Under the pieces are notes generated by a model, which searched no databases, was not told where the DNA came from, and was given only the letters and a program-made list of their open reading frames with translations. 64,000 bases of DNA from Beverwykella pulmonaria (taxonomy: Eukaryota > Ascomycota > Dothideomycetes > Pleosporales > Melanommataceae), in NCBI GenBank assembly GCA_001599595.1, contig BCHH01000008.1, forward strand, positions 788,220 through 852,219, in the 5' to 3' direction. Below are positions 11,639 through 23,772 of this stretch, piece after piece (within the stretch, counting starts at the first letter, position 1; every line of letters begins with the position of its first letter). Both the position numbers and the translations under genes were made by a program.

Positions 11639-13000
11639 TCATGGCTCTGTCTCTCTTCGGGCCCGAAGAGCATCCCATATCCCATTATAACTGCAATTAA
11701 ACTCCAAATTCCTATTCACTCTTTCCGCCACCCCAATAGTAGAGTGGGATTTGCGCGTCTCGCCCAGCACCTGAGCCACGCGAGGTCTTCGAAAACTCTC
11801 TGCCAACTTGAGGATCTCAGGAACGTCCTCACGACGTGTCCCTGGAGCTAGTAGGTGAAGGCTCTCAGCGTCTTCAATGCTCATGTTTGCGCCCTGGCCT
11901 TGCATGGGAGTCATTGCATGGGCGGCATCACCAATGAGGATTGCACGGCCACGTGTCCACGTAGGGAGAGGCTCCAGGTCTTGTAGTTCCCAGACTTTGA
12001 CTTCAGTAGCGGCACTGTAGCCATTAGTTTGTTGGGAGCGTGACTAGGGCTGGCTTGGGAGATTTGCGTACCTGAGGATCAAACGGAGCGACTCGTGGAA
12101 GTCACCAAACGTCTCCAACATCTTTTCTCGATCGCCATCTACATTCCATGAATCCGTGGTGCTCTTTGTTGACGCTTGAGTACGAACGATACATGAAAGA
12201 TTGAAGTACGTTTGGTTGCGGAGCGGATACGCCGTCACCATGCGGGCAGTTCCGTCGGCGGCATTTATGATAGATGAGCGGTTCTGGCAGGTAGTGGGTT
12301 CCCACCAGTGAGGTAGAGCACGGTCGCCGAGTGCCTTCCTGGCATCTTCAGTGGAGATAGCGACTCTGTAGCATGTGAGTCCTGTCTTCTTGGCTATATG
12401 GCTGTCGTCGCCGGTAATGAGACAGCGGAGGCGTGAGTGTATGCCATCAGCAACTGCGTTCATATCCTTCAGTACCGTAAGTTGAAATGGGGTGACTCGG
12501 TTGGACATACCAACTACGACATCCGCAGTCACCGTCGACCCATCACTCAACGTAACAACACCCCCCTCAGGATCCAAGTCCACTACCGCATTTCCATACG
12601 CAATCATCGACGGATCCCCCTCAATACCAAGCTCAGCTGATGGCGCAGTTGCAAGTCTCCCAAGCTCCTCGACGAAGTCTGAGCGCTTAAGAGCCAAGCA
12701 ATCTGCTCCAAACCGAGGCTTAAGATCCATATCGACATCTTCTTGTGCGTTTCCCTCTTTGTCGTAGATCCGTATACCGTAGATAGGAACTGCTCCAGTG
12801 CGGTCACGCTCATACCCAATAGCCTCGAGGATCTTGACTCCATTTGGTGCAATGATGATGCCTTGCCCGCCGGTTGCAATCGCCGCGTCGCCGCGTTCGT
12901 ACACGGTGACGTGGTGATACTCCCGGAGAATGCGTGCTGCAGTCAGTCCAGCCAAGCCTGAGCCAACAATGATCACCCGGAGCTTAGTTGCATTGCTCAT
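11639..13000 (-). CDS. FAD-dependent monooxygenase (salicylate hydroxylase-like)
   Basis: Three exons: 13000..12511, 12453..12072 and 12014..11639, about 415 residues, normal for this class. The N-terminus carries the FAD-binding VIIVGSGLAGLTAARIL (GxGxxG) followed by a Glu in VYERGD. The middle has ADGIHSRLR, the conserved DG block, restored only when the 57-base intron 12454..12510 is removed. The C-terminal exon has ILIGDAAHAM near residue 319, the GD motif that contacts FAD. Intron 12015..12071 has an ACTAAT branch site. Such flavoproteins hydroxylate aromatic substrates using NAD(P)H and O2; the substrate cannot be read from the sequence. The first intron is in frame and stop-free, so retention would add 19 residues rather than truncate. 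There is no adjacent pathway gene. Confidence 0.88.
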
Positions 13001-15373
13001 CGCTGTGGTAGTTCGGTTGCGTCAATCCGCCAGAGAAGGAGGGAGAGGAATAGGACAATGCCGCTCAGAGCTGTCAGTAAGAATCAACTGGCAGTGATGG
13101 TACTATGCCCTTATATCTCTGCCCACGCTCACAGCAGAAAACATATCCTCGACACATCCGAGAGATACTAATGATATCCGAATACAAAATGCGAAATGAA
13201 AGTGATGTCCGACTCAAAAGCCGACAAAGGGAATGGAGATGATGTAACCTCTAACCAGAGACGTCAAGGAATCCCTGCGAAGACCAGTCGTCGACATGAA
13301 GTTTTTCGGATGCAGGACTTAGGCCCTAAATCCTGTCCTGGTTCGTCTTAACCCCGTATGCCCCTTCCCTTATCTCCGCGACATGAAAGTACCGTGGTAG
13401 GGTAGATGCCCGAATAGTTGATTGAACATGATGTATCTTTACTTGTTACTGCGAGTGTTTAGTTGAGGTTGCTAGCGCTTTTGTCGATCGCATACTGTCA
13501 TTTTGTGACAGAGGGAGACAGAGAAACACGAGTTCGGAGCAGCTCCATACCTACAAACATGCTATTACGAAGATAATATCCTCAGAAACTCCCGTGCATG
13601 CACAGCGCATTAATACCTATAACAGTGTCTTAAAAGGGTTACAGGCTTTGCAAGCAGCCCTAGGACCACCGTTTTATGCGTGGAAGTTGCACCCGTCAGC
13701 TCACAAAAGAGGAACGCATGCAGTGGCACTCCGGAATACGCTAGATAGAAGTCTCTCTGTTGCTATGTCTCATAGACAGCTAGAGGGACTGCACGGATGC
13801 TGATGCCGATGCCAGAAGAACAGCGTAACGCATGGTGCGGTCAAGCATACACCACAACGGGCGAATCTAGGGAATATCTGCGAGCGAGAGGATTGACTAT
13901 GGAACTGGTTTTTACAGACCTGGTGGTTGGGCGTGTGCCGCCACGGGTGAAAAGTGAGGAATAGGAGGAAGGGTCCATCCGAGGAACTGTATATAATATA
14001 CTCTTGGCACTGCCGACAAGAGTTCATGGCGCGAGCAGCCCAAATGGAGTCACGCCATCGTCGAAGAAGGAGGAAAAGTACCGTGGAGTTGGGCGGATCA
14101 CGTCAACTGTTGGCAACCACGTAGGAATGAGCGCACCCACAGCAATCTTCGCATCCACGAAGAAGAAAGTGCGTGGATACAGCTACCCCCAATCCGTTGA
14201 AGAGTACTCGCTTGCGGGGAATATGCATGCTCATCCTCGTGGCCACGTCTTGCGGCCACCGCCGGCTCACCGGCCCACGCGTTCTCTTCCTGCCCTTCCA
14301 CCCTCTCAGTGCAAACACCACGTCGACAATCGAATGACGTCAACGGCGTGATGCCTCTGTGCTGCTACCGCTCAGCCTTGAATAGCCACGACCAAAGCCG
14401 AAGTTCCAGGGCGTGCATTCCGCGGCCCAGAAGGCCGAACCAAGGACATGTGGCGGGGGTCTCGGCTCGGGCCGCCTTATCAAGATATATGGAAGGAGGC
14501 CGTTCGAAGGCCAATATCCAGGATGGGAGATAGTGGAAGACGTTGGCCTGATTTTGATCCAGGAGGGTGAAATCCAGCATCCGCGAGGTACCGCATGACA
14601 TGTTGTATGCAGAAAAAGCATGATCGGTTGATATGCAGGGTGCAGGCACATGCAATGGCGTGCATAACTGCTTGCCGCCCAACGCGTCGGTCCAACAGGA
14701 CGATAGCGGCATGTTGGAAGGCAGAGTCGAGCACCATGCCATTCGTCGATATGGGATGGGAAAGTGAGAACTAGGAAACTTTAAATATCGACATCAGCTA
14801 TCAGAAAGGGCGCAAGAGGGATGTACTTGCTATACCTTCGGCACTTGCAAGCCTTTCAAACCCCGGCATTTTCGAAAGCACTTGCGTGCTGTTGAGGTAT
14901 TCCTTGGGGCATTGCCACCGTATATGCGTGCCGGATTGAGTAATGTTTCCGTTTGGCTTGGCTGGATCTACCCCCATCCAGAGTTTCTGAGACTCTGCAG
15001 CAGAGACTGCGTTGGCGAACCAGGGTACGATTGGAACCTGCGCACATGGAACAGAAAAAGAAAATAGAAACGATACGTACTAACAAGCTTGACTTGCATG
15101 ATTCTGTCTTGGGTATCTTCTCTAAGTCTATAAGTATCATCATGTCAACGCGATTGCCGCTATATATTCCCATCTAAATCCCCCTCTTTGTCCCATGCAA
15201 ATAGAAAAGAAAAGAAAAAAACATATGCAAGATCCGTGGTGGCTTGCGCCTTAACTCCTGATTGCACCGCTTAGTTGAAGACTACCAATAGTCTCGGTGG
15301 GAGGTCGCGTTTTGCTGATGCGCTGTCGTTATGCTATTGCATGATACAACTGGATGTGAGAGATTGCTGACTC
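13001..15373. other. 2.4 kb spacer, no gene seen
   Basis: This is upstream of the monooxygenase and downstream of the permease. Several frames of 60-125 codons exist on both strands and overlap each other, the pattern of chance frames. A full CRE palindrome TGACGTCA lies at 14335..14342. Confidence 0.55.
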
Positions 15374-17502
15374 TTACGGAATATCATAGTCACTTAGGAT
15401 AGCTTCCGGGTCCTCTGGAGGAAGCATATCGATTGTGTCGTTTGTGCGGGGGCCAATGTAGGTTCTAGATTGTGCAAAAAGCATTAGCAAGGTCTTTCCG
15501 CCATTGCGTGAGAAAGGAATCGCGCTTACTTTCGCGCTCCAGCATACCACCAAACCATGCTGAAAAATCCAATGAAGGCTGCGACACAAATGGCGTAGTT
15601 CATGTTGGTGAATGTGACTGGCTTTACTGTCGGGAAGAACAAAACAGCGCTGATGAAGCACACCCATGTGACTGCTATGGCGTTCACGGGTTTGCTCCAC
15701 TTGCCCATCGTAAAAGGTCCTGGGTGGAACACTACGCGACCTTCGTACCACCTGTGCGCAATGATGACCGCAATGTAGCTTATGTCGAGTGCAGGCGCCG
15801 TGATGTTGAAAATAGCAACGATGGTCAAGGTGCTTCCAATACCAATGAGGTCGAGACAGCTGCAGAAGGCCACAACGAGCCAGACTGCGTTGATCGGAGT
15901 GTTTGAGACGGAGTTGACCTTGCTCCAGAAGCTGTAATCGTATTAGTCTTGCTTCGCGACCAATGACCACCCGTTGTATCAACTCACTCAGAAAATGGGA
16001 ATGCCGCATCACGCGAAAATGCCCAAGCCATTCTTGCATTTGCCAGCATAGCAGAGCAACCGGTAAAGAACTGAACTAAGATGACGAAGAACCACATGAC
16101 AGTCCCTCCGGTCTTGCCGCCAGCGTTGAAGAATATCTGCGCAACGGGAAGTCCAGACGGCGTTCCCATGATTCCCTCAATGTCTGACATGCAGAAGCAG
16201 AATGTAACGGTTAGCATCCAGCCTACAACCCCGGACACCAGGATTGCCATTCTGATTGCAACGGGGCCTCGAATGGCAGCATCGTGCGTTTCCTCTGACA
16301 TGCTGTGTAACTTGATTAAATTGGCTGACATACTTGGAAACAAGCAGACTTACTGGGTAGTACCATCATAGTCCGTCATCGTCCACGCAACAGAAAGAAA
16401 GCTGATCATGTTAGAAGGGGCGCTTGTGTGGAAATATAGACCTAACAAACCCAAGAAGGAAGGAGAAGCCCTGGCTACCCCAGCCCGAGCCATCTGTAAC
16501 TTCAGTGAATACCCATTTGGCACTCTGTTTGTTTGGTGTGAGAATCAAAAGAGCGATACAAATGCAAATGGAAGCAATAACTACCAAATGTGTTAGTGCG
16601 TGATTCATTTCCCCGGAAGCTTAACAAGTACTGACTGTTGATCGGGGCGAACCATAAAATGATCCTGTGCAGCCACTCTGTGGGAAAGGAGCAGATGGCA
16701 CCGAACAAGCATAGAACGAGAATAGCGAGTAAAACCGTTTGCAGTGCCGTGCTAGCATAGAGAAGTTAGCTCCCTCAACGTTTAAAACAAATAACCAGCT
16801 CTTACGGGGCAAATGATGGCACTCCGTCCAGAAACGTGGAATGCATAACCGCTGTCGCGAGTATCATTTGAGAGATGGTGTACGCTAGACTAGCAACACC
16901 GGCGGCCTGTCCAAGGAAATTGCACCACCCAATAACCCAGGCCCAGGCTGCGACATGCTCTGGGGGAACGACATGCTTCGTGACATAATACATTCCCCCG
17001 GCTGTTGGATATGCGCTGACTAATTCCGCCACTGAGGCGGTCAGTATGACAATGAAGCGACGGGGCGAGGAACTTACCAGAACTTGCTATACAGTATGCC
17101 ATGATGCTGCCAATAAACCATGCCCATACTGCAGTTGCCGGCCCTCCAGCGCTCATCGGGCTGCCAAAGGTTGCTGGAACGGAACCGAGCACGCCGAGAA
17201 TTGAAATGGCGTAAGACACGGTGGACCATCTCGAGAAATGTCGTTGCAGCACCTGTAAACCGTTAACCTGAGTTCGCAATGCAGTTGACTTCAGTTCAGT
17301 AACTTACAGGCGTATAACCTATGCGCACAAGCAGGCGATCATCATCGTCTTCGATGGTTGCCATCCCGGTTTGATTATGTCGATGGCTCGACGCCTCTGC
17401 GGCTTTGGAGGTGTTTGAGATGGTCGGTTGTATTGTATTTATGTGTACTTGACGCTCACTTGGCTCTGAGCTCTTCTTCGAGTCTGAAGTTGTAACGTCC
17501 AT
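15374..17502 (-). CDS. GABA/choline-type amino acid permease (APC superfamily)
   Basis: Nine exons on the minus strand: 17502..17308, 17252..17078, 17031..16806, 16751..16636, 16580..16442, 16401..16354, 16302..15988, 15931..15530 and 15464..15374, about 568 residues. All eight introns are 40-65 bases with GT..AG ends. After a polar cytosolic N-terminus of about 65 residues come roughly twelve hydrophobic segments. Recognisable blocks are SYAISILGVLGSVPATFG, AELVSAYPTAGGMYYV, SVAWTMTDYDGTTHMSEE and IRGPVAIRMAI, which define the fungal amino acid/choline transporter group that includes UGA4-like GABA permeases. The TDYDGTTHMSEE block is assembled from three exons, which supports the joins. Likely a proton-coupled uptake carrier of the plasma or vacuolar membrane; the exact substrate is inferred only by family. 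The ATG at 17502 was used because the frame upstream starts without ATG. Confidence 0.9.
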
Positions 17503-20463
17503 GGTCAATGGTGTTCAATATGACATGGACGGAAAGATGAAAGGAGAGAAGGGACAGAGAAATGAAGAAGATGGCCGTTAGTGGGGTGTGGGGTGGAGAA
17601 AGGACAATAGGAATGGAACCGTGGTAGCGTCGGCCACGCTACTGGAGAACCCGGAAAATCTTGCTGATCAAAGAGGAAGAAAGAGACAAGATCGGAGGGT
17701 AAATAAATGATGAGAGGGGACGGGAAGGTGTATATGTAATTTCTATTATAACTTCTGGCTGATTGGCACCCTGCCTTGTCCAGCAGCACAAGCCTTTCCA
17801 GTAGTACCAAATTGACAACACCCAACTCACCTCACCTTCTCCTAGGGTAATGAGCTCTAGGCCATAACTGACACGTGCCACGGCAGCATCGTACTGGGGA
17901 ATGAGCGAGTGAAACCGGTAGCTGATGTGGGGGGGAGCAGACGAAGCTCGAGTAGCAAATGAATGCGGTCTGATCAGTCGGGGGTACGGCCGCCGTGAAG
18001 AGAGACGGCAGATGGTGGTGAAGAGTGCGTGCTGCTACTCGAGGCTGGCCATTTGTGGGATGACAGGAGGATCGGGTGGAGAGCACGTTGCCGTGCTACA
18101 AAAAACCGGTCGGCGTACCAAATTGACGGGTCTAGATGTGCCAGGGACAACCCTCATGATTGCGCTGAAACGTCTGTGTTTACCAGTGTGGAAGCGAGCC
18201 CTTAGGCCCAACAAAGGCATACTTTTGAGTTAGTAAAACGCCCAGAAGCCGCGGTCTTGGGCTTCGCACGCCTTCGTTTAAGTACCAACAACACTCGTTT
18301 GAACACGTTCGCCGCCCTCCACCGTCATCTCGTTTCGCCTGGGGAAATTTTTTTTCTAAAACCTTCGAAACAATGATGCCGGCGAATCGAGAGCACGGCC
18401 ATGGAGCTCTGCTCAGATTGATTAGATGTGATCGTGCTTTTGCTTGCGGCATAGCTGCGTCGGAAGCCAACCGTAGGACACTCTCCCTTGCCGCAGATAA
18501 TCCTTCAGGCGGTGTGGCAACAGAGTTTCCAATTGGCCTTGAGACAGGGTATACTTCCGAAGTTGGCCGGACTATGAATATCTTCGATTTCAGCCCAAGA
18601 GCGCCCCCCTCCTAGGACAACAACTCATCGGGGTTACGATATCCCACCAGCTTATCGCAGAATCCCGCGGCCGTGTCAAGATATGTACATGAACAAGCGA
18701 GCCAGCACAACCGACACCTCACCACAGGAAGCATTCGTACCGCCGCACATGCAATGCCCGGCGACGGCAACGTGCCGCACGCTAACGGCCAATGGGGGTG
18801 CTACCCTAAACCAGTAAAAAGGCTGCAGTGATATTCGCAGAGGTCACGCCTAGTGCGTTGCTTTTTTCTCGCCGAACTGCCGGGTTTTGTCCTATGTCTG
18901 GAACTGGACAAATGTCCTGCCCACTGAACTCCAACCCCAATTCCATGGCGGGGGACGAGCTGTCCATTCGCCATCTGACGCGGTGAAGCAGGCTCCGCGC
19001 GCCAGTCCAGGACGTGGTTGGTATGCACGAAGCCATATGACACTGCGCGTTCCTTGGTAAGCCCAGACACGCTTCCAAGGTCACAGAGAATCTAAACCTT
19101 CCTTTAGCTTTTGATTAACTAGCCATGGTGATAGCCTTTGGAAATTTTCCAAAGAGCGGTGGACGTACCGCGGCTCTTCTGTCCGTCTCGGCCGTTCTGC
19201 CCAATTGATCCCGTCGAGCGAGTTGAAGTCGGCATCACCTTCTGGTTCTAGGTTCGCAAGGTACCATGCAAAAGCCCCCGATACACGAACGCCCCATATT
19301 ATTTGCCGTCATATTAATTTAGAGGCGCGCCGAAGAAGGCTCCATTGGCCCAGAGCGCGTTCAAAAATCGACGAGATCTGCGTGACCGAGAATAAACGAG
19401 CGCTACCATGCTCCCCAAGCACGTGTGCGCCTTTGGGGATGTACGGAATACCGGTAGAATGATGGAAGCCGTACTCCGTAACCTGGGTATATTGATGACC
19501 ACCTGCAATCACGAACCGTACGATCCATTCGCAGTCAGCTCACCTGACTCGATATAATGAAGGACTGCGCTGTTACGAGTCCTGATGTTTCCCCTGCTTT
19601 CGGCGCTGAGGATGTTCCCAGATCGACAAAAGTCAAAAAGAAATGACGAAGCCAACGACGACGCCTGCGTGTTTCGTGATAAAATGACCCCGCCGTTGTG
19701 GTCCCGAGGTCCCGTTCTATCCAGAATCGGCCTAGCGTACCAGTGTACCAGGATACCAATCTGTGGCCAATCAAAGCTGTGCGTCGCATCCAACCCCCTG
19801 GTCGCAAAAGTGCTTGGGTGGGTCAAGTATAAATACTTCGAGGAACAAACCCTTCGATGCCTTAGTCTGCGTCTGATCGGTAAAACGGATCACCAAAGTG
19901 ACAGGTGCGGGAAGACATCTGATCATGTCGTGTAACGACAGGTGAGAATAAGGCGGCCAAACAGCTTCAAGCAAGTTTGATATTGCACCACACACGTTGT
20001 TGCCGCAATTTGCTGGCACTGTCCGTTGATTGCCTATGACGCAAAGGGCTGATATTAGCATGCGCTGTAGTGCTGCTGTATAATCAGAGGGGTCCACGTC
20101 TTAAAGAGATAGAGGGCCTAACTTGAGTCATCTCTGTCTTGCAGAATGGGCTGCAGTAGGTTGTGAGATCACGGCTGGCAAAGCATCATGCAAGCACATG
20201 CGAGTAAGTATTGGTAGGCTACAGCATATCCAGGTCAACAGCACTGAAAGGCTAACATGACACATGGAAAGAATGAGATCGTAAAAATATATCATCTTGG
20301 TGATGGAATTCCATTCGATCGGGGGGAATCATGTACCGTTACACCTCGAACTAACCTTGAAACTGCTAAATCAACGCCTGCATCGATCTCCGTGTCCTCT
20401 GGCGGTAAAGTCTTTACCTTAACCCCAAGGATTTGAAAACGTACCCTCGCTTGGGAAAGCTTC
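17503..20463. other. 3.0 kb spacer, no gene seen
   Basis: This spans the permease promoter and the 3' flank of VID27. Many short overlapping frames on both strands are present, none with a recognisable domain or plausible exon structure. Confidence 0.55.
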
Positions 20464-21749
20464 TCAATAAGGACTATTCACAATGTCGTTGCGGCCTAGA
20501 TAGCTCCCTCTGGCACCGCTCCGCCGACCAGCACCAACCCTCGATGGCGTGGCAATACTATCACGAGTTGGTCTTTGCAACGCTCTCTTGGCCACCATGT
20601 CGACCTCATTCGGAAGTGCAACGATGAGATTCTTGTCAGAGCCAAACTTGAAGTTGTCTGCCTTGACCTCTTCGGCGTATCGTTTGATGCTGTATGGATC
20701 TTTGCGATTGGCCATGATCTTCTTCATGCTCCAAGTGACAATGAACGGGCCAGTTGCAGTGATGATAGTCGTCTCCTTATCATCCGGAGCCATGTTGAAA
20801 CGAGCTGGCGTGAACGATATCGGAACTTTGGTCTCGTGCTGGAATTGGGCGACGTGACTTGGGGTGAGAGCAAGCCGCCTGGGCACTGGCTTATCGTCCT
20901 TTGCAAAGGACTTGTCGAAACCGAGCTTCCCGTCGTTCTTTCCTCCCTTCTGCAGTGCATCGATGAGAAGCAGATAGGTTCGGGTAGTGGCTAAGACCCA
21001 TCTGCCGTCTGCAGACACGTCCATTCCGATGATGGGATCGCCGAGTGCCGGAATGAGAGTCTTAGCATTGATTCCAAGCCTGTCAAATAGTCGAATGTCG
21101 CCCTTCTCGGAAGCAACAGCGATTTGGCCTTTCTCCGTAGTGGCTGCAGCCGAGAAGGCGTTCTTTGTGACGTATTGCTTAAGTTGATCTTCCACGAGCT
21201 TGTTGCCGGACAGGCGGGGGTCGATGCGGTACAAGGCGTTGCCAGACAGACCCAAGAAGGTCTGTTCGCCACTCATCTGAGCAAATTTCTGGGGGAGCTG
21301 GTCAGCAACCACCTCAACCTACGCGCACCTCACGAGAGCTTACCTTATCTGGTGCGAACACTTTCACGGGGATGTCATCGTGAACGTTCCATTCATCGAC
21401 AACCTTTCCAGTCTCCAAGTCCATGCGGTACAAAGCGTTAGGATTGTCCAAGTTTTGCAAGATCATGTTCGCATCTTCTGCATGGAGCATGACCTTGTTA
21501 GGGTTGAAAGCTTTGCCCTTTGGTGTTTTGACGTTCGAAATGGTGGTTGAGAATTGCAGCTGGTTGTCGGCCGTGTGCTTGAAGACACCAATCTTGTTCC
21601 CGCGCACGACAAAAGAACGATCGTGCTTGTAGCCAACGGCGAGTTGAGAGTTGACGCCGCCATCCTGTTCGTCCGTCTCGACATCATCTTCGGACTCGTC
21701 ATCGTCGTAGCGTTCGCTCCGCTGTCCGTCGTCTGCATCCTCATAGTCT

Positions 21750-21781
<32 letters not shown>

Positions 21782-23008
21782 GTCCTCTTCTTCTTCCTCG
21801 GGCGCATCTTCCATGGTGAGGTCCTGGAAGGCCTCCATGACATACTCCCGATCGGTATCTTTTGCCTTCTGCCACTTCATTTGGTTCGAATGCTCCCATT
21901 GAGCTTGCATGACGCCGGTCTGGAAGCGTTCCAGATCATCCTGGTCCTTGAAGCGGATAAGCCATGAGTAGGCGGAACCATCGTCTAGGTAATGATTAAA
22001 GATGAATGACCGATACTCGTAGTTGAAGACTGGGTTGATATCCTCGAAAATGGGCTGTCCTAGCCACTCGCGGGCCTCACCAACTACATGTAGCCAATAT
22101 TCCCAATTGCCAATCTCGGTAACTGTGGCATGTACTTTTGCATCCTGCAGAACAAAAGTGCCCGTCGGGAAGTCAAACAGATGAAGCTCAGCGACAGCCT
22201 CTGCGAGTGTTCCTAAGACAGCTGGCTGAGAGGCAGATGGCGGGGCCTCAGTAGGATCCTCCGTTAATTGAGGGACTGGGGCCTTGCCTGCTGCCTTCCT
22301 CGCCATGTTCGCTTTTGTCGTATTTGGAAAGAGCTGGGCTGCGTCTGGCGCCGCGGTGATGGTGGGAGACTTGCTGGTCGGACTGGCGATGGGGCTTGCT
22401 TCTGGAATGGGCTCTTCGAAGTACGAAAGCGCCTCAAGATCTTCGTCGGTCGCGTGGTCGTGGCTTCTTCGAAATTTTCGCTCGTATTGGCACTGAAGGG
22501 CAACGCGCTCGAATAAGGCAGCGGTTTCTGGCTTGACGGATGCGTCACACACAAATTCCCATAGATCGTCCACGTCGCCGCTCAGGTCTCGCCACGCGAA
22601 TATCTTCTCGCCGGTCTGGCGAACGTCTGTGCGGAATTGGAGGCCCTCGTCGAGGAGAAACGTCTTCTCGTCCTTCTCTCCGCCTAGGCCTTCGATGCCG
22701 CCGTCTTCACCAGCTTCCTCGGCCAGAAGATCCTCCTCGCCTTCCTCGTATGCCCTCTGAACAACCAGTTGGTATTGGAACTCTTGTCCTGTTCGGCGGA
22801 TTGTAGCGGCGGCGTCTTTGAAGATAAGCTCCGAGTAGCCCTTGACAGACCGCGGACGGACGAGGTACAGCTGGCCTTGTGAGATCTCGACGATGGACTC
22901 TTTGGAACTGTCACCAAAGACAAGTTTATTGACTAGGTACACAGGTCAGAGCCGCTTTTGTGCCAAGAGCGGGGGAGGGGCAGACAAACGGTTTCGGAGC
23001 ATAAACAT
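20464..23008 (-). CDS. VID27: VID27 family protein (vacuolar import and degradation)
   Basis: Three exons: 23008..22990, 22932..21344 and 21288..20464, about 810 residues. The first exon is 19 bases (MFMLRN plus one base) and joins through a GTTTGT donor to give NKLVFGDSSKESIVEI, the expected N-terminus of fungal Vid27; the long frame alone lacks an ATG here. The N-terminal half has a PH-like region (QGQLYLVRPRSVKGYSELIF) and a YEYRSFIFNHYLDDGSAYSW block. An acidic Glu/Asp tract follows, then the VID27 beta-propeller: RSFVVRGNKIGVFKH, ALYRMDLETGKVVDEW, LGLSGNALYRIDPR and MDVSADGRWVLATTRTYLLL. Yeast Vid27 is a cytoplasmic protein linked to vacuolar import and degradation of fructose-1,6-bisphosphatase. 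The family identity is firm; the tiny first exon is inferred from splice signals. Confidence 0.93.
21741..21803 (-). repeat. Acidic Glu/Asp-coding low-complexity tract in VID27
   Basis: The plus strand shows a CTTCCTCTT-type polypyrimidine run that encodes a nearly uninterrupted Glu/Asp stretch on the minus strand between the PH-like region and the beta-propeller of VID27. Confidence 0.85.
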
Positions 23009-23772
23009 GACGTGGAGAGATACGGATCGCGTCAAGGTCAGGGTGAGGCTGACGGGAGGGTGGCAGAGTTTAAGTCGCACGTGGAGCGCCCATCAAGAGA
23101 GGGAGAGGGAGAGATACGGGACCAGGCAGCAAGCAGCAATCAGGGCAAGCTGGAGTCAAGAAATGGGTTGCATCATGGCTGGCCCAAAGTCTCGCTTAGG
23201 ACCCCGGTCGCTGTGGCGTTGAGCGTTCCACACCACACATGACTCGCACAGCTACAGCCATAACGAACTGCATGTTCTCACCTCCGAGAAGAGGAGCAGG
23301 AGGGTCTATGCGGGCAAGTATAATTACTGCTGGTAGGTATAGTAGGCTTTATCTAGGCAAAGGTAATCCTCTAGTTGTCTACCTGTCTTCGTATAGTACA
23401 CCTGTCATGATCTCTGGATGTAGGAATACGCAAGAGGCTGATGGCTGTCAAGAATGTAGATGGAGTGGTTAACAAGGTTTCTTTCAGTCTTCGTACTGAA
23501 GATTATCCCCTTAGGTGCCCCCGCAAGACCTATGAATTTATCTCGATTGACTACCGACAGATTTTACCAAAACGCTACACATGCCGTGGACTACATCGAT
23601 GGTTTGATGATTGAGCAGAGATGCGTGCATATTGTACTGTGATAAATGTCCCTTAGGTAGTAGAGCTAGCCACCGATGCACGGCTGAAATCGTGGAAAAC
23701 GAAGAAAACGAAGGAAACAGAGGAAACCGAGACGATGCATCTTCCCTAGGCGGTCTGTTCCCTACCTGGAAT
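23009..23772. other. Spacer between VID27 start and upstream gene's stop
   Basis: About 760 bases with the VID27 promoter. Only short frames without coding character are present. A purine-rich GAAAACGAAG-type imperfect repeat sits near 23696..23736. Confidence 0.6.

Noticed and set aside
13001..15373. Possible transposon or secondary-metabolite genes in the large spacer
   Set aside because: No transposase, reverse transcriptase or synthase motif and no terminal repeats were seen in any frame.
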